The notes: generated by a model not told the origin, from the letters alone. Counted from the first letter of the stretch, positions 1 to 13,621 are shown. The stretch is DNA of 64,000 nt from Colwellia sp. TT2012 (GCF_001440345.1 NZ_LJYX01000021.1:620001-684000); one strand, 5' to 3'. A program made the numbers and translations.

Positions 1-25
1 TACGTTCAAATTTTTCTTTAGCCAT
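1..25 (-). CDS. tuf: Elongation factor Tu, second copy (only first 8 codons in window)
   Basis: The minus strand begins ATG at position 25 and reads MAKEKFER before the window ends. These codons are identical, base for base, to the start of the complete tuf gene that begins at 19840, while the bases just upstream of the ATG differ. Its place directly after fusA matches the classical str operon order rpsL-rpsG-fusA-tuf, so this is the str-operon copy of EF-Tu, the GTPase that carries aminoacyl-tRNA to the ribosome. Only the first 25 bases can be seen, so nothing can be said about the rest. Confidence 0.9.
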
Positions 26-125
26 TTTTCAATTACCTTAAAGTTTAGTAAACTATATAAATTAAAAGGCGCAGTCAAAATGACCTTGCCAGATGTAAAT
101 ATCTAATATTCTAGTAATGGATGCC

Positions 126-2225
126 CTAATGAGTATCCATAATTTTTTGTGCTACCATTTTCGGCGCTTCATTATACTGCTGAAACTCCATAGAGTAAGA
201 TGCACGGCCTTGAGTAGCACTACGCAAGTCGGTAGCATAGCCAAACATTTCAGCTAAGGGTACCAATGCATTTACAATTTTCAAACCGGCAGAACCTTCG
301 TCCATACCTTCTATCAAACCGCGACGACGATTTAAGTCACCAACAACATCACCCATATTGACTTCAGGTGTAGTCACTTCAACCTTCATCATTGGCTCTA
401 GAATAACAGGGTTTGCTGCCAATGCGCCTTTTCTAAAGCCCATAGAGGCAGCAACTTTAAACGCTATCTCGTTAGAGTCAACGTCATGAAAAGAACCATC
501 AACGAGCGTGACTTTAATGTCTAATAATGGAAAGCCAGCTAAAACGCCGCTGTCCATTTGCTCTCTACAGCCCTTTTCTATTGCAGGAATATATTCTTTT
601 GGTACTGAGCCGCCAACGATTTCGTTAACAAACTCAAAACCACCACCTTCTTCTAAAGGCTCCATCTTCAGCACGACATGACCGTATTGACCTTTACCAC
701 CTGATTGACGAATAAATTTACCTTCAACCTCTACGCTACTGCGGATAGTTTCGCGATAAGATACTTGTGGATTACCGACATTACACTCTACGCCAAATTC
801 ACGTTTCATGCGTTCAACTAAAATCTCTAAGTGTAGTTCACCCATACCAGAAATGATGGTTTGACCGGTCTCATCATCAGTATGTACCCTAAATGATGGA
901 TCTTCGGCGGCTAATTTCCCTAAGGCTATAGCCATTTTATCTTGCGCGGCCAATGTTCTTGGCTCTACTGCAACTGAAATTACCGGCTCGGGAAACTCCA
1001 TGCGCTCTAAGGTAATGACATGGTTGATATCACATAAAGTATCACCCGTGGTGACATCTTTCAAACCAATTGCCGCAGCAATATCACCAGCGCGAACTTC
1101 TTTAATTTCTTTTCTATCATTAGCATGCATTTGTACGATACGGCCAAAACGCTCTTTCTTACCCTTTACTGGGTTATAGACACTATCCCCGGTTTGTACA
1201 ACGCCTGAATAAACTCGGAAAAATGTTAAAGTACCAACAAAGGGGTCTGTTGCTATTTTAAAGGCTAAGGCAGAAAAAGGTGCATCATCACTTGCTTCAC
1301 GAAAACCTTGGCTTTCTTCTTTATCATCATTAATACCGGTAATCGCCGCAACTTCTGTCGGTGAGGGTAAATAATCGACCACAGCATCAAGTACCGCTTG
1401 TACACCTTTGTTTTTAAAGGCCGAGCCACAACTACATAAAATAATGTCATTAGCTAAGGTACGCGCACGTAAACCCGCTTTAATTTCGTCTTCCGTTAAT
1501 ACACCATCATCAAGGTACTTATCCATCAACTCTTCATTGGCTTCAGCAGCTTCAGCAACTAAGTTCTCACGCCATTCTTCAGCCAATTCAAGCATATCAG
1601 CAGGAATTTCTTCGTAAGTAAAAGTCATACCATGATCTTCTTCAGACCAGTTAATCGCTTTCATTTTAACTAAATCAATAACGCCAGAAAAATCGTCTTC
1701 AGCGCCAATCGGTAGGTGGATAGGGACAGCATTTGCACCTAAACGATCTTTTAATTGTTCAACAACGGCTAAAAAATCTGCACCTGTTCTATCCATTTTG
1801 TTAACGAATACTATGCGTGGTACCGCATATTTTTCCATTTGACGCCAAACTGTTTCGGTTTGCGGTTGCACGCCAGAAGAGCCACATAACACTAATACCG
1901 CACCATCAAGTACCCGTAACGAGCGCTCTACTTCAATGGTAAAGTCGACGTGACCTGGGGTGTCGATAATATTAATACGGTGGCTTTCAAATTGACCTTC
2001 CATACCTTTCCAGAAGCAGGTTGTTGCTGCAGACGTGATAGTTATACCACGCTCTTGCTCTTGCTCCATCCAGTCCATAGTGGCCGCGCCGTCGTGCACT
2101 TCACCAATTTTATGAGAAAGACCGGTATAAAATAATATGCGCTCTGTGGTGGTCGTTTTACCTGCATCTACATGGGCACAAATACCAATATTTCGGTAGC
2201 GCTCTATTGGGGTGATACGGGCCAA
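126..2225 (-). CDS. fusA: Elongation factor G
   Basis: This 699-residue protein is the translational GTPase that drives ribosome translocation and, with RRF, ribosome recycling. The N-terminus carries the P-loop [12 protein letters not shown], the switch region RGITITSAA, the DTPGHVDF motif and NKMDRTGAD, followed by the EF-G domains II to V with the typical [12 protein letters not shown] and GELHLEI segments. The length is close to the E. coli protein (704). The start is a TTG codon, because the frame upstream offers no ATG and an AGGA ribosome-binding sequence lies seven bases before it. It follows rpsG in the str operon after a 268-base spacer that contains a long hairpin. Confidence 0.97.
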   Translation of the reverse strand: MARITPIERYRNIGICAHVDAGKTTTTERILFYTGLSHKIGEVHDGAATMDWMEQEQERGITITSAATTCFWKGMEGQFESHRINIIDTPGHVDFTIEVERSLRVLDGAVLVLCGSSGVQPQTETVWRQMEKYAVPRIVFVNKMDRTGADFLAVVEQLKDRLGANAVPIHLPIGAEDDFSGVIDLVKMKAINWSEEDHGMTFTYEEIPADMLELAEEWRENLVAEAAEANEELMDKYLDDGVLTEDEIKAGLRARTLANDIILCSCGSAFKNKGVQAVLDAVVDYLPSPTEVAAITGINDDKEESQGFREASDDAPFSALAFKIATDPFVGTLTFFRVYSGVVQTGDSVYNPVKGKKERFGRIVQMHANDRKEIKEVRAGDIAAAIGLKDVTTGDTLCDINHVITLERMEFPEPVISVAVEPRTLAAQDKMAIALGKLAAEDPSFRVHTDDETGQTIISGMGELHLEILVERMKREFGVECNVGNPQVSYRETIRSSVEVEGKFIRQSGGKGQYGHVVLKMEPLEEGGGFEFVNEIVGGSVPKEYIPAIEKGCREQMDSGVLAGFPLLDIKVTLVDGSFHDVDSNEIAFKVAASMGFRKGALAANPVILEPMMKVEVTTPEVNMGDVVGDLNRRRGLIEGMDEGSAGLKIVNALVPLAEMFGYATDLRSATQGRASYSMEFQQYNEAPKMVAQKIMDTH

Positions 2226-2292
2226 AATGAAATCCTCTTACCATTACAGGTCAATTTATTAAGGTAAATGAGCCAGTAATTTATGTTTAGTG

Positions 2293-2350
2293 TTATTAAC
2301 TAAATATTCGTTAGCGAGCCAAGCTCAAAGTGCAAATATTTAGTTAATAA
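2293..2350 (-). other. Long hairpin in the rpsG-fusA spacer
   Basis: TTATTAACTAAATATT at 2293-2308 is perfectly complementary to 2335-2350, giving a 16-base-pair stem. The loop itself contains a small GAGC-CAA-GCTC hairpin. No T-run follows, so it is unlikely to be a simple terminator. It could be an mRNA processing site, a stability element or a translational control site for fusA. The function is not known. Confidence 0.55.
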
Positions 2351-2493
2351 AACTCTGTTTTTATTTTTCGAATTATCGCGAAAAGCGCTAGCCGGTAAAA
2401 TGAGTATGGCTAGCAAGAATACTCTTACTAGCCATGTACCTGCCTTTTAGCAAAAGCCAAAGACAGGTAATACAATCAGTCAATACTGCTAGC

Positions 2494-2985
<492 letters not shown>

Positions 2986-3083
2986 TCAGGTTTAACCCAA
3001 AATACATAAATTTAAAATTTTTAATTTGGCCTTACTTAACGTTTTTTATCTCTTACCTATTAACTAGGACAAGAAAGGAAAAC

Positions 3084-3470
<387 letters not shown>

Positions 3471-3631
3471 TTAGTTGTTACTAAGGAAAGTAGCCTTAGT
3501 AAATTATTGCGCGAACCTTAAAATCAATGGAAAAGATTCACACGCTCGTAATTTATTTTAACCTTATCAAAGTATAAAATTACCATACTTTTTACATTAA
3601 GCACACGAGGTACAGAATATAAGGTCGCGGA

Positions 3632-3660
3632 ATTCTATAGGTCAATGATTGAGCTGTCAA
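3632..3660 (-). promoter_or_regulatory. Sigma-70 promoter of the str operon (rpsL)
   Basis: On the minus strand TTGACA (3660-3655) is followed after exactly 17 bases by TAGAAT (3637-3632). The bases after the -10 are GC-rich (TCCGCG), a discriminator typical of genes under stringent control. It lies about 175 bases before rpsL, leaving a long leader. Confidence 0.75.
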
Positions 3661-3700
3661 GGTTTAACTGCCCTTGGCTGAATTATGTCTCACTTAAAAC

Positions 3701-3744
3701 AAAAAACCGCACCTTAACTGATAAAAGCCAAGGTACGGTTTTTT
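3701..3744 (-). terminator. Terminator after rpoC
   Basis: The stem pairs AAAACCG-C-ACCTT with AAGGT-A-CGGTTTT, with one mismatch. Read on the minus strand it ends in a run of T. It lies 36 bases past the rpoC stop codon and separates rplKAJL-rpoBC from the str operon promoter. Confidence 0.7.
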
Positions 3745-3779
3745 AAATAACGCTTTTTAGGGAAGCCCCTGATAAAAGG

Positions 3780-6700
3780 TTATTTATTATCGCCTGATAG
3801 TAAATCCGCATTCAAAGCATCGGTTAATGCTTTTTCTGCATCATCTGCTGAAACTTTTGTGTCAGCAACAGGGTTTAATGCTGCAGCTTTACGTCGAGCA
3901 CGTTCCTGATGGTACGAATAACCTGTACCTGCTGGGATAAGTCGACCAACGATAACATTCTCTTTCAAGCCACGTAGACCATCTTTCTTACCTGCAACAG
4001 CAGCTTCAGTAAGTACACGTGTTGTTTCTTGGAAAGAGGCCGCTGAAATGAACGACTCAGTTGCCAGTGATGCTTTAGTGATACCCATCATCTGAATTTC
4101 GTATTCAGCTGGTTGCTTACCGGCAAGTTCAAGTTCACGGTTTGAGATATTGACTCGCGCCACTTCAACTTGTTCACCTTTAAGGAACCTAGAATCACCA
4201 GATTCAGTAATTTCACACTTACGGATCATCTGACGGACGATAACTTCAATATGTTTATCGTTAATCTTAACACCCTGCAAACGGTAAACTTCTTGTACTT
4301 CGTTAACAATGTAGTTAGCAACCGCTGGAACACCACGTAAACGTAAAATATCATGTGGCGATTCAGGACCATCGGCGATTAATTCACCTTTAATCACTGG
4401 CTCACCTTCATAGATATTTAATTGACGTGTTTTAGGGATCATCTCTTCGTAAACGTCACCGTTAGGCTGAGTAATCAATAAACGTACTTTGCCCTTAGTT
4501 TCTTTACCGAAAGCAACCACACCAGTCTTCTCGGCCAGAATGGCGGGAAGTTTAGGTTTACGCGCTTCAAATAAATCAGCAACACGTGGTAGACCACCGG
4601 TAATATCACGAGTTTTTGAACTTGCTTGTGGTATACGAGCTAGTGCATCACCAACTCCTACTTCCACACCATCTTCTAGGTTAACGATTGCATTACCTGG
4701 CAAGTAGTAAAGTGCTGGAATTTCAGTACCAGCGATCATTACATCATTACCTTTACCATCAACAAGTTTCAGTGCCGGACGCATTTCTTTGCCGGTAACA
4801 TTACGTTGTGCTGCATCGGTAATAACAATGCTGGATAAACCCGTTAACTCATCAGTTTGACGAACCATGGTTACGCCATCAACTAAGTCAACAAATTGCA
4901 CCTTACCTTTTACTTCCGTGATAATAGGGTGAGTATGTGGGTCCCAGGTAGCGACTATATCGCCAATGGTAACTGATTGACCATCATTTTTAGTCAGCAC
5001 AGAGCCATAAGGCACTTTATAACGTTCTTTCTCACGACCCATTTCATCAATAATGGTTAATTCTGATGAACGCGAGGTTATAACCAGATTTTTATCTGAA
5101 TTGATTACAAACTTAGCATTTTGTAATTTCAAATGACCAGTATTTTTAACTTGTACGTTGGTATCTGCAGTAGCACGTGATGCCGCACCACCGATATGGA
5201 AGGTACGCATGGTAAGCTGTGTACCTGGTTCACCAATTGATTGCGCCGCAACAACACCAATAGCTTCACCTTGGTTGATCATATGACCACGGGCCAAATC
5301 ACGACCATAACAGAAGGCACAAATACCAAAGTCAGTTTTACAAGTAATGATTGAACGTACTTTGATTTGATCAACTGAATTGGCTTCAATAAGATCACAA
5401 AGTGTTTCATCAATTAAGGTATTACGAGGAAGTAATACTTCTGTCGTACCTGGAATTAATACGTCATCACAAACCACACGACCTAGCACACGTTCTCTAA
5501 GCGGCTCAACAACATCACCACCTTCGATTAATGGTGTCATTAATAAACCATCTGTGGTGCCACAGTCATGATTAGTAACCACTAAATCTTGGGCAACATC
5601 CACTAGACGACGAGTTAAGTAACCCGAGTTAGCTGTTTTAAGTGCAGTATCGGCAAGACCTTTACGCGCACCATGAGTCGAGATGAAGTATTGTAATACG
5701 CTAAGACCTTCACGGAAGTTAGCCGTGATTGGTGTTTCGATGATTGAACCATCCGGTTTAGCCATCAAGCCACGCATACCTGCCAGCTGACGAATCTGTG
5801 CGGCACTACCACGAGCACCCGAGTCAGCCATCATAAAGATAGAGTTGAAAGAATCTTGCTCTTCCATTTCACCATCTTTGTTCATAACCATTTCTTTCGA
5901 TAAGTTATCCATCATCGCTTTCGACACTTTTTCGTTCGCAGACGACCAGATATCGATTACTTTGTTGTACTTCTCACCTTCAGTGACTAGACCTTGCTCA
6001 AACTGTGCTTGAATTTCAGCAACTTCAGCTTCTGAATCTTCAATGATGGTGTACTTGGCAGCTGGAATAACCATATCTTCGATACCAACCGAGGCACCCG
6101 CTATCATTGCATAATGAAAACCGGTATACATGATTTGGTCAGCGAAAATTACGGTCTCTTTTAAACCGAGGTTACGATAAGCATGATTGATTAATTTCGA
6201 AATTGGTTTTTTACCCAATGGTAAATCAATTAAATCAAACGGTAGTCCTTTTGGACATATCTGCCACATAATGGCACGACCGACAGTCGTGTTACGTAAA
6301 GTTGTTGTCGGTACGGTAAACTTACCTTCCGCATCTTTAGAGTACTCAGTGATACGAACTTTGACACGAGCATGTAATTCAGCTACTTCAGTACGGTATG
6401 CTTTTTCAGCTTCTTTAACGTCGGCAAAGATCATGCCTTCACCTTTACCATTAACACGGTCACGTGTTAGGTAATAAAGACCTAAAACAACATCTTGTGA
6501 TGGTACTATGATTGGCTCACCGTTAGCGGGTGCTAATACGTTGTTGGTTGACATCATCAACGTACGTGCTTCCATTTGTGCTTCGATAGTAAGAGGTACA
6601 TGTACCGCCATTTGGTCACCATCGAAATCGGCATTGTATGCCGCACAAACTAGTGGATGAAGATGAATTGCTTTACCTTCAATCAGCACTGGCTCAAATG

Positions 6701-8006
6701 CTTGGATACCTAATCTATGTAGTGTTGGTGCCCGGTTAAGCATTACTGGATGTTCGCGGATGACTTCATCAAGTACATCCCAAACTTCAGCGCCTTCACG
6801 CTCAACTAATTTCTTAGCTGCTTTGATTGTCGTTGCTAAGCCACGACGCTCTAATAGACCGTAGATAAATGGTTTGAATAATTCCAAGGCCATTTTCTTC
6901 GGTAAACCACATTGATGTAGTTTAAGTGTTGGACCAACGGTAATGACCGAACGACCTGAGTAATCTACACGTTTACCCAATAAATTCTGACGGAAACGAC
7001 CTTGCTTACCTTTGATCATATCGGCAAGAGATTTAAGAGGGCGTTTGTTAGAACCGGTAATAGCACGACCACGACGACCGTTATCTAATAATGCATCAAC
7101 AGATTCTTGTAACATACGTTTTTCGTTACGGACAATAATATCTGGTGCAACTAGGTCGAGCAGACGTTTTAAACGGTTGTTACGGTTAATAACACGACGG
7201 TATAAATCGTTTAAATCAGAGGTAGCAAAACGGCCGCCATCCAATGGTACTAGCGGACGTAGATCCGGTGGTAAGATGGGTAAAACATTCATAATCATCC
7301 ACTCAGGCTTGTTACCTGAAGCAGCGAATGCTTCCATTAATTTTAAACGTTTAGTGATTTTTTTACGTTTAGTTTCACTACCGATCTCAGGAAGCTCTTC
7401 ACGCATTTGCGCTACTTCAGCTTCTAAATCAATTTGTTGTAGTAAAGCTAAGATAGCTTCTGCGCCCATTAAGGCATCAAATTCATCACCATGCTCTTCT
7501 AACGCATCAAGATACTCTTCTTCCGTTAGAATTTGGCTTTTTTCTAATGTTGTCATACCTGGCTCGGTCACAACATAGGATTCAAAATAAAGCACACGTT
7601 CTATATCACGCAAGGTCATATCAAGTAATAAACCAATACGTGATGGTAATGATTTTAAGAACCAGATATGGGCAACTGGACTGGCTAATTCGATATGACC
7701 CATACGGTCACGACGAACTTTAGTCAAGGTAACTTCAACACCACATTTTTCACAGATTACGCCGCGATGCTTTAAACGTTTATATTTGCCACAAAGACAT
7801 TCGTAGTCTTTTACTGGGCCAAAAATACGTGCACAGAATAAACCATCACGCTCTGGTTTAAAGGTACGGTAGTTAATGGTTTCTGGCTTTTTAACTTCAC
7901 CAAAAGACCATGAACGCATCAAATCAGGTGATGCTAAGCCGATGCGAATACCATCGAAATCTTCGGTTTGATTCTGTTGCTTAAGAAACTTAAGTAAATC
8001 TTTCAC
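3780..8006 (-). CDS. rpoC: DNA-directed RNA polymerase subunit beta'
   Basis: This 1408-residue protein is the beta' subunit of RNA polymerase. The N-terminal zinc-binding cysteines ([20 protein letters not shown]) are present. The catalytic loop [15 protein letters not shown] holds the three aspartates that bind the active-site magnesium. A second zinc site is seen in CDFG-type cysteines around [17 protein letters not shown]. The length matches E. coli RpoC (1407). It follows rpoB after 104 bases that hold a perfect 12-base-pair hairpin, and is the last gene of the operon. Confidence 0.98.
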   Translation of the reverse strand: MKDLLKFLKQQNQTEDFDGIRIGLASPDLMRSWSFGEVKKPETINYRTFKPERDGLFCARIFGPVKDYECLCGKYKRLKHRGVICEKCGVEVTLTKVRRDRMGHIELASPVAHIWFLKSLPSRIGLLLDMTLRDIERVLYFESYVVTEPGMTTLEKSQILTEEEYLDALEEHGDEFDALMGAEAILALLQQIDLEAEVAQMREELPEIGSETKRKKITKRLKLMEAFAASGNKPEWMIMNVLPILPPDLRPLVPLDGGRFATSDLNDLYRRVINRNNRLKRLLDLVAPDIIVRNEKRMLQESVDALLDNGRRGRAITGSNKRPLKSLADMIKGKQGRFRQNLLGKRVDYSGRSVITVGPTLKLHQCGLPKKMALELFKPFIYGLLERRGLATTIKAAKKLVEREGAEVWDVLDEVIREHPVMLNRAPTLHRLGIQAFEPVLIEGKAIHLHPLVCAAYNADFDGDQMAVHVPLTIEAQMEARTLMMSTNNVLAPANGEPIIVPSQDVVLGLYYLTRDRVNGKGEGMIFADVKEAEKAYRTEVAELHARVKVRITEYSKDAEGKFTVPTTTLRNTTVGRAIMWQICPKGLPFDLIDLPLGKKPISKLINHAYRNLGLKETVIFADQIMYTGFHYAMIAGASVGIEDMVIPAAKYTIIEDSEAEVAEIQAQFEQGLVTEGEKYNKVIDIWSSANEKVSKAMMDNLSKEMVMNKDGEMEEQDSFNSIFMMADSGARGSAAQIRQLAGMRGLMAKPDGSIIETPITANFREGLSVLQYFISTHGARKGLADTALKTANSGYLTRRLVDVAQDLVVTNHDCGTTDGLLMTPLIEGGDVVEPLRERVLGRVVCDDVLIPGTTEVLLPRNTLIDETLCDLIEANSVDQIKVRSIITCKTDFGICAFCYGRDLARGHMINQGEAIGVVAAQSIGEPGTQLTMRTFHIGGAASRATADTNVQVKNTGHLKLQNAKFVINSDKNLVITSRSSELTIIDEMGREKERYKVPYGSVLTKNDGQSVTIGDIVATWDPHTHPIITEVKGKVQFVDLVDGVTMVRQTDELTGLSSIVITDAAQRNVTGKEMRPALKLVDGKGNDVMIAGTEIPALYYLPGNAIVNLEDGVEVGVGDALARIPQASSKTRDITGGLPRVADLFEARKPKLPAILAEKTGVVAFGKETKGKVRLLITQPNGDVYEEMIPKTRQLNIYEGEPVIKGELIADGPESPHDILRLRGVPAVANYIVNEVQEVYRLQGVKINDKHIEVIVRQMIRKCEITESGDSRFLKGEQVEVARVNISNRELELAGKQPAEYEIQMMGITKASLATESFISAASFQETTRVLTEAAVAGKKDGLRGLKENVIVGRLIPAGTGYSYHQERARRKAAALNPVADTKVSADDAEKALTDALNADLLSGDNK

Positions 8007-8034
8007 ACTCTTCTCCTGTCGGAGTTAAATCTTA

Positions 8035-8060
8035 GAAGAAGGCAAAAATTTGCCTTCTTC
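8035..8060 (-). other. Perfect hairpin in the rpoB-rpoC spacer
   Basis: GAAGAAGGCAAA and TTTGCCTTCTTC pair perfectly over 12 bases around a two-base AA loop. There is no T-run after it, so it would not stop transcription by itself. An mRNA processing or stability role is an inference. Confidence 0.5.
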
Positions 8061-8110
8061 CCTTACTGACTTTTCATTTAAGAAAAATTCAGCCACTTTT
8101 TGCTTAGAAA

Positions 8111-11100
8111 CTAATCTTTGTCTAATTCGATGTTGATACCTAAAGAACGAATTTCTTTAAGTAATACATTGAACGACTCAGGAATACCTGGGTCCATACT
8201 GTGATCACCGTCTACTAAGCTCTTATACATCTTAGTACGACCAGCAACATCATCAGATTTCACCGTAAGCATTTCTTGCAAGGTATAAGCAGCGCCATAA
8301 GCTTCTAAGGCCCACACTTCCATCTCACCAAAACGCTGACCACCGAATTGCGCTTTACCGCCAAGTGGTTGCTGAGTAACTAAGCTGTATGAGCCAGTAG
8401 AACGAGTATGCATTTTGTCGTCAACTAAATGGTTTAGTTTTAACATATACATGTAACCTACGGTTACTTGACGCTCAAACCTACGACCTGTACGACCATC
8501 CGTTAACCAGAACTGACCGCTTTCAGGCATATCCGCAAGTTTGAATAGCTCTTTGATGTCTTTTTCAGCAGCGCCATCAAATGCAGGCGTAGCTATGGTT
8601 AGCCCAGCGCGCATATTATCAGCTAAACGCATGACTTCATCATCAGAGAAAGTTGCAAGATCAACGGTTTGGCGAGACTCACCCACATCGTAAACTTCTT
8701 GAATGAAGTTACGTAGTTTATGAATTTCTTGCTGTGCTTCTAACATACGGTTGACCTTTTCACCGATGCCGCGACACGCCATACCTAAGTGAGTTTCTAA
8801 GATCTGACCAATGTTCATCCGTGATGGAACACCTAACGGGTTCAACACGATATCAACAGGTACACCAAATTCATCATATGGCATATCTTCAACGGGTACG
8901 ACTCTTGAAATAACACCCTTGTTACCGTGACGACCCGCCATTTTATCACCTGGCTGAATGTAACGTTTAACGGCTAGGTAAACCTTAACTATTTTTAACA
9001 CGCCTGGTTGCAAGTCATCACCTTGAGTGATTTTGCGACGTTTCACTTCAAACTTCTTATCGAAGTCTTCTTTGATGTTGCCCCATTGCTCAGCGATTTG
9101 CTCTAATTCGCCTTGCTGACCTTCATCAGCTAAGTTTTGCGTTAACCAATTGTCACGAGACATAGACGTTAAGTCAGACTCATTTAAACCGGCTGATAAC
9201 AATAACTTTTTAGTACGTGCAAAAATACCATCTTCAAAGATGCTTAATTCATCGCCAAGATCTTTCTTAACTTCTTTAAGTTGCATTTGTTCAATTTCAA
9301 CCGCACGAGCATCTTTTTCTACGCCGTCACGAGTGAATATTTGCACATCGATGATGGTACCTTTCACTGAATTAGGTACACGTAAAGAACTGTCTTTAAC
9401 GTCGGCAGCTTTCTCGCCGAAAATAGCACGTAACAGTTTTTCTTCTGGGGTAAGTTGTGTTTCACCTTTAGGGGTTACTTTACCCACCAGGATGTCACCA
9501 CCATTTACCTCAGCGCCAATGTAAACCACACCCGCTTCATCTAATTTAGATAATGCTGATTCACCTACGTTGGGAATATCTGCGGTAATTTCTTCACTAC
9601 CAAGTTTAGTATCACGAGCGATACAGGTTAGTTCTTGAATGTGAATAGTAGTAAATCTGTCTTCAATAGCAACACGCTCAGATAACAACATTGAATCTTC
9701 AAAGTTGTAACCATTCCAAGGCATGAAGGCGATACGCATGTTTTGGCCTAGTGCCAATTCACCCATATCTGTTGACGGACCATCGGCTAAGACATCACCA
9801 CGTACTACTGGCTCACCCATACGACACACTGGACGTTGGTTGATACAGGTATTTTGGTTAGAACGGGTGTATTTGGTTAAGTTATAAATATCAATACCCG
9901 CTTCACCAGCAAGCATTTCATCTTCATTAACTTTAACTACGATACGTGAAGCATCAACATAGCTCACCACACCGCCACGTTTGGCAACGGCAGTAACACC
10001 AGAATCAACTGCAACAACTTTTTCCATACCCGTACCGACAAGAGGTTTATCCACTTTTAGGGTAGGTACCGCTTGACGTTGCATGTTTGAGCCCATCAAG
10101 GCTCTGTTAGCATCATCATGTTCAAGGAAAGGAATAAGTGACGCCGCAACAGAAATAATTTGTTGTGGAGAAACATCCATATATTGAACGTCAGCAGAAG
10201 GTTTTAAGGTAAATTCGTTTTTATGACGACAGTTCACTAACTCTTCCGTTAACATTTTTTTATCATCAAATTTAGCATTTGCTTGAGCGATAACAAAATT
10301 ACCCTCTTCAATTGCTGATAAATAATCAATGTCATCAGTCACTAAACCGTCAATTACTTTACGGTAGGGTGTTTCTAAGAAACCGTAATCATTAGTACGT
10401 GCATAACACGACAGCGAGTTGATCAAACCAATGTTTGGACCCTCTGGCGTTTCGATTGGACAAACACGACCATAATGCGTTGGATGGACATCACGTACTT
10501 CAAAACCAGCACGTTCACGGGTTAGACCACCCGGCCCTAAGGCAGAAATACGACGCTTATGCGTTACTTCTGATAACGGGTTGTTCTGATCCATAAACTG
10601 TGACAATTGTGATGAGCCAAAGAACTCTTTCACTGCCGCAGAAATTGGCTTAGCATTGATTAAATCTTGTGGCATGATTGCATCTAGATCACCAAGACTC
10701 AAACGCTCACGTACGGCACGTTCAACACGAACAAGACCAACACGGAATTGGTTTTCTGCCATTTCACCAACGCTGCGGATACGACGGTTACCTAAGTGAT
10801 CGATATCATCAACTTCGCCTTTACCGTCACGAATGTTGATCAAGGTTCTCATGACCGAGATAATATCGTCTTTTGATAAAATACCTGAACCCACATCATC
10901 GGCATTGCCAACACGACGGTTGAACTTCATACGACCTACTTTTGATAAGTCATAACGTTCCGATGAGAAGAACAAGTTAGTAAACAAACCTTCAGCTGCA
11001 TCTTTTGTAGGCGGCTCGCCTGGACGCATCATACGGTATATTTCAACTAAAGCTTCTAGCTTGTTAGTTGTACCATCGACACGAAGGGTATTAGACATGT

Positions 11101-12139
11101 ATGAACCAACATCGAATTCGTTCATATATAAAGTAGAAAGTACTTTATGGCCCGCTTGGCTAAGCTCGGCTAATAATTCTAAGGTAATTTCAGCATTTGC
11201 TTCAGCAATCACTTCACCCGTAGATTTGTCGATGTAAGCTTTTGATAAAACACGACCAACAATATATTCCGCAGGTACTTCTAGTTTCTCAATTTTAGCT
11301 TTTGATAAAGCGCGAATATGGCGGGCAGTAATACGACGGCCAGACTCAACTAATACTTCACCTTTCTTGATACAAATATCAAAAATTGCTGTTTCACCAC
11401 GAAGACGTTCAGGGATAAGATCCATGATCAACTTATCACCTTTAATGGTGTAATTAGTTGTGTCATAGAACATCGCTAGAATTTCTTCAGTGGAAAATTC
11501 TAATGCTCGTAAGATGATTGACGCAGGTAATTTACGACGTCTATCGATACGGACAAATAAGTTATCTTTTGGATCGAATTCAAAATCTAACCATGAACCG
11601 CGGTAAGGAATAACGCGTGCGTTATATAATACTTTACCCGATGAATGCGTTTTACCTTTATCGTGATCAAAGAATACACCAGGAGAACGATGTAATTGTG
11701 AAACGATAACACGCTCAGTACCATTAATTACGAAGGTACCGTTATCTGTCATCAACGGGATTTCGCCCATGTACACTTCTTGTTCTTTGATATCTTTAAC
11801 AGTACCTGGTGCTGCTTCTTTATCATATACCACTAAGCGTAATTTCACGCGTAATGGTGCAGAATAAGTTACACCACGTATTTGACATTCTTTAACGTCA
11901 AATAATGGTTCACCTAAATGATAGCTTACATATTGTAATTCTGAGCTACCTGAATAAGCTTTAATTGGAAAAATAGAGTGGAAAGCAGCCTGAAGACCGG
12001 TTTCACCTGTTGTATCAAGATCAATAAACTTGCGGAAAGAATCGAGTTGAATGGACAATAAAAATGGATATTCCATTACTTGTACACTTTTACCAAAGTC
12101 CTTTCTAATTCGCTTTTTCTCAAAGTATGAGTAAGCCAT
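8111..12139 (-). CDS. rpoB: DNA-directed RNA polymerase subunit beta
   Basis: The beta subunit forms the catalytic core with beta'. The start is placed at ATG 12139 because it gives [17 protein letters not shown], matching E. coli RpoB, a GAGGA ribosome-binding sequence lies five bases upstream, and the resulting 1342 residues equal the E. coli length. A TTG ten codons further upstream is possible but less likely. The rifampicin region ([28 protein letters not shown]) looks wild type, and [13 protein letters not shown] is present near the C-terminus. It follows rplL after an attenuator-like hairpin. Confidence 0.97.
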   Translation of the reverse strand: MAYSYFEKKRIRKDFGKSVQVMEYPFLLSIQLDSFRKFIDLDTTGETGLQAAFHSIFPIKAYSGSSELQYVSYHLGEPLFDVKECQIRGVTYSAPLRVKLRLVVYDKEAAPGTVKDIKEQEVYMGEIPLMTDNGTFVINGTERVIVSQLHRSPGVFFDHDKGKTHSSGKVLYNARVIPYRGSWLDFEFDPKDNLFVRIDRRRKLPASIILRALEFSTEEILAMFYDTTNYTIKGDKLIMDLIPERLRGETAIFDICIKKGEVLVESGRRITARHIRALSKAKIEKLEVPAEYIVGRVLSKAYIDKSTGEVIAEANAEITLELLAELSQAGHKVLSTLYMNEFDVGSYMSNTLRVDGTTNKLEALVEIYRMMRPGEPPTKDAAEGLFTNLFFSSERYDLSKVGRMKFNRRVGNADDVGSGILSKDDIISVMRTLINIRDGKGEVDDIDHLGNRRIRSVGEMAENQFRVGLVRVERAVRERLSLGDLDAIMPQDLINAKPISAAVKEFFGSSQLSQFMDQNNPLSEVTHKRRISALGPGGLTRERAGFEVRDVHPTHYGRVCPIETPEGPNIGLINSLSCYARTNDYGFLETPYRKVIDGLVTDDIDYLSAIEEGNFVIAQANAKFDDKKMLTEELVNCRHKNEFTLKPSADVQYMDVSPQQIISVAASLIPFLEHDDANRALMGSNMQRQAVPTLKVDKPLVGTGMEKVVAVDSGVTAVAKRGGVVSYVDASRIVVKVNEDEMLAGEAGIDIYNLTKYTRSNQNTCINQRPVCRMGEPVVRGDVLADGPSTDMGELALGQNMRIAFMPWNGYNFEDSMLLSERVAIEDRFTTIHIQELTCIARDTKLGSEEITADIPNVGESALSKLDEAGVVYIGAEVNGGDILVGKVTPKGETQLTPEEKLLRAIFGEKAADVKDSSLRVPNSVKGTIIDVQIFTRDGVEKDARAVEIEQMQLKEVKKDLGDELSIFEDGIFARTKKLLLSAGLNESDLTSMSRDNWLTQNLADEGQQGELEQIAEQWGNIKEDFDKKFEVKRRKITQGDDLQPGVLKIVKVYLAVKRYIQPGDKMAGRHGNKGVISRVVPVEDMPYDEFGVPVDIVLNPLGVPSRMNIGQILETHLGMACRGIGEKVNRMLEAQQEIHKLRNFIQEVYDVGESRQTVDLATFSDDEVMRLADNMRAGLTIATPAFDGAAEKDIKELFKLADMPESGQFWLTDGRTGRRFERQVTVGYMYMLKLNHLVDDKMHTRSTGSYSLVTQQPLGGKAQFGGQRFGEMEVWALEAYGAAYTLQEMLTVKSDDVAGRTKMYKSLVDGDHSMDPGIPESFNVLLKEIRSLGINIELDKD

Positions 12140-12177
12140 GGGGTTCCTCAGCTTGCGGGTTATGGCCAAATCTGCCT

Positions 12178-12194
12178 ACTGAGCAAAGCTCAGT
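12178..12194 (-). other. Small hairpin upstream of rpoB
   Basis: ACTGAGC and GCTCAGT pair over seven bases with an AAA loop, about 40 bases before the rpoB start. It has no T-run. It lies in the spacer where related bacteria have an RNase III site, but that role is only inferred. Confidence 0.35.
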
Positions 12195-12324
12195 TAGACA
12201 GGTTATGCTGTAACATTTACGTCTAAACATTACTAGATAATTCTCTAATAATAAGAAAATCACCTACACGCTAAATAATGCACTGTTTTAGTTTAAAAAA
12301 GCATCATTTTTTTTAGCGCAAAAA

Positions 12325-12350
12325 GGCCGGTGACGTTTAAATCACCAGCC
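12325..12350 (-). terminator. Attenuator between rplL and rpoB
   Basis: Read on the minus strand, GGCTGGTGA pairs with TCACCGGCC around an eight-base loop and is followed by TTTTTG. It lies 37 bases after the rplL stop. A partial terminator at this place is known in E. coli, where it lowers rpoBC expression relative to the ribosomal genes. Confidence 0.7.
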
Positions 12351-12386
12351 ATGCCTTTTCAGGCAAATAATCTGTTTAAAAACAGA

Positions 12387-12752
12387 TTATTTGATCTCAA
12401 CAGAAGCACCAGCTTCTTCAAGAAGTTTAAGAAGCGTTTCTGCTTCAGCTTTATCTACGCCTTCTTTAACAACGCCAAGCGCTTCAACTAAAGTTTTAGC
12501 TTCTTTAAGGCCTAGACCTGTAGCGCTACGAACTGCTTTGATTACTGCAACTTTCTTCTCACCGAAGCTAGACATTACCACGTCAAATTCAGTTTGTTCT
12601 GCAGTATCAGCACCAGCATCACCGCCAGCAACAACAGTAGCAGCAGCAGCAGATACGCCAAACTTCTCTTCCATTGCTTCGATTAGTGCAACTACGTCCA
12701 TTACTGACATGTCAGCAACTGCGTTTAAGATATCGTCTTTAGAAATAGACAT
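12387..12752 (-). CDS. rplL: 50S ribosomal protein L7/L12
   Basis: This 121-residue acidic, alanine-rich protein starts [21 protein letters not shown] and ends with the C-terminal domain ([20 protein letters not shown]) that recruits translation factors. The N-terminal dimerisation domain and the Ala/Gly hinge at about residues 37-52 are clear. Multiple dimers bind L10 to form the ribosomal stalk. It lies 115 bases after rplJ, the usual arrangement. Confidence 0.97.
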   Translation of the reverse strand: MSISKDDILNAVADMSVMDVVALIEAMEEKFGVSAAAATVVAGGDAGADTAEQTEFDVVMSSFGEKKVAVIKAVRSATGLGLKEAKTLVEALGVVKEGVDKAEAETLLKLLEEAGASVEIK

Positions 12753-12867
12753 TTTAAATTTCCTGTTTTTTAATAAACAGCTTTATATAATAATATAATG
12801 TGCTGTTTTGAATAACTATAAATACAAAAAGTGCTTTTATTTTGTTTACCTCAGTAAACAAAATAAA

Positions 12868-13362
12868 TTATGCAGCTTCTTGTTCTTTCTGATCGCGAAG
12901 TGCAGCAATCGTGCGGACTAACTTGCCTGCAGATGCTTCTTTCATAACGCTCATTAATTGTGCAATTGCTTCGTCGTAAGTTGGTAGCTTAGCTAACATG
13001 TTTACGTCTACAGTGTTGCCTTCAAATGCAGCTGCTTTTAATTCAAATTTTTCGTTAGTTTTAGCGAAATCTGTGAATAAACGTGCAGCAGCACCTGGGT
13101 GCTCACTAGAGAAAGCGATTAATGAAGGACCTTTGAATACGTCTTTAACACATTCAAATTCAGTACCTTCTACTGCACGACGTGCTAATGTGTTACGGAC
13201 AACTTTCATCCATACACCATTCTCACGTGCTTGCTTGCGCAATACAGTAATTGCTTCAACAGGCACACCACGGGCATCCGCGATTACAACTGATTGAGCG
13301 CCATTAGCAGCTTCTTGAACTTCAGCAACAATTGCTTTTTTATCATCAAGATTGATAGCCAT
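12868..13362 (-). CDS. rplJ: 50S ribosomal protein L10
   Basis: L10 anchors the L7/L12 stalk to 23S rRNA and represses translation of its own mRNA in E. coli. The start is placed at ATG 13362 ([19 protein letters not shown]), which has an AGGAG sequence nine bases upstream and gives 164 residues, against 165 in E. coli. An in-frame extension of 15 residues upstream has no family support. The gene is preceded by its own promoter and a long leader. Confidence 0.96.
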   Translation of the reverse strand: MAINLDDKKAIVAEVQEAANGAQSVVIADARGVPVEAITVLRKQARENGVWMKVVRNTLARRAVEGTEFECVKDVFKGPSLIAFSSEHPGAAARLFTDFAKTNEKFELKAAAFEGNTVDVNMLAKLPTYDEAIAQLMSVMKEASAGKLVRTIAALRDQKEQEAA

Positions 13363-13615
13363 GGGCTTTAACTCCTGGTTCACCGGGCATATATAATATA
13401 TAGGCACCGATATTTACAATCCCTAGAACGCTAATTGCATTCTAGGCCATTACGGCGAGGACCAGAAAATTTAAGAAAATATCTGGGTAATCACCATCTA
13501 CGTAGGAAATTAAGTAGCATATATCTACACCTACGGTCTTGGACGGGGGTCGTCTGTTTTGTTCAACAATTACGTCAAAAAACTGACAACTCCTACCAAA
13601 ATTTAAGGGGCGAAA
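13363..13615 (-). promoter_or_regulatory. Probable L10 leader of rplJ
   Basis: About 250 bases of transcribed leader lie between the promoter at 13622-13650 and rplJ. In E. coli the corresponding leader folds to bind the L10-L12 complex and controls translation. Here the assignment rests on position. The detailed fold was not computed. Confidence 0.45.
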
Positions 13616-13621
13616 TTATAG

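Noticed and set aside
7012..7578. Long open frame opposite rpoC
   Set aside because: It is a shadow frame of a highly conserved gene, with serine/arginine-rich composition and no ribosome site.
12391..12798. Open frame opposite rplL
   Set aside because: The alanine- and serine-rich sequence is the reverse reading of the alanine-rich L7/L12 gene.
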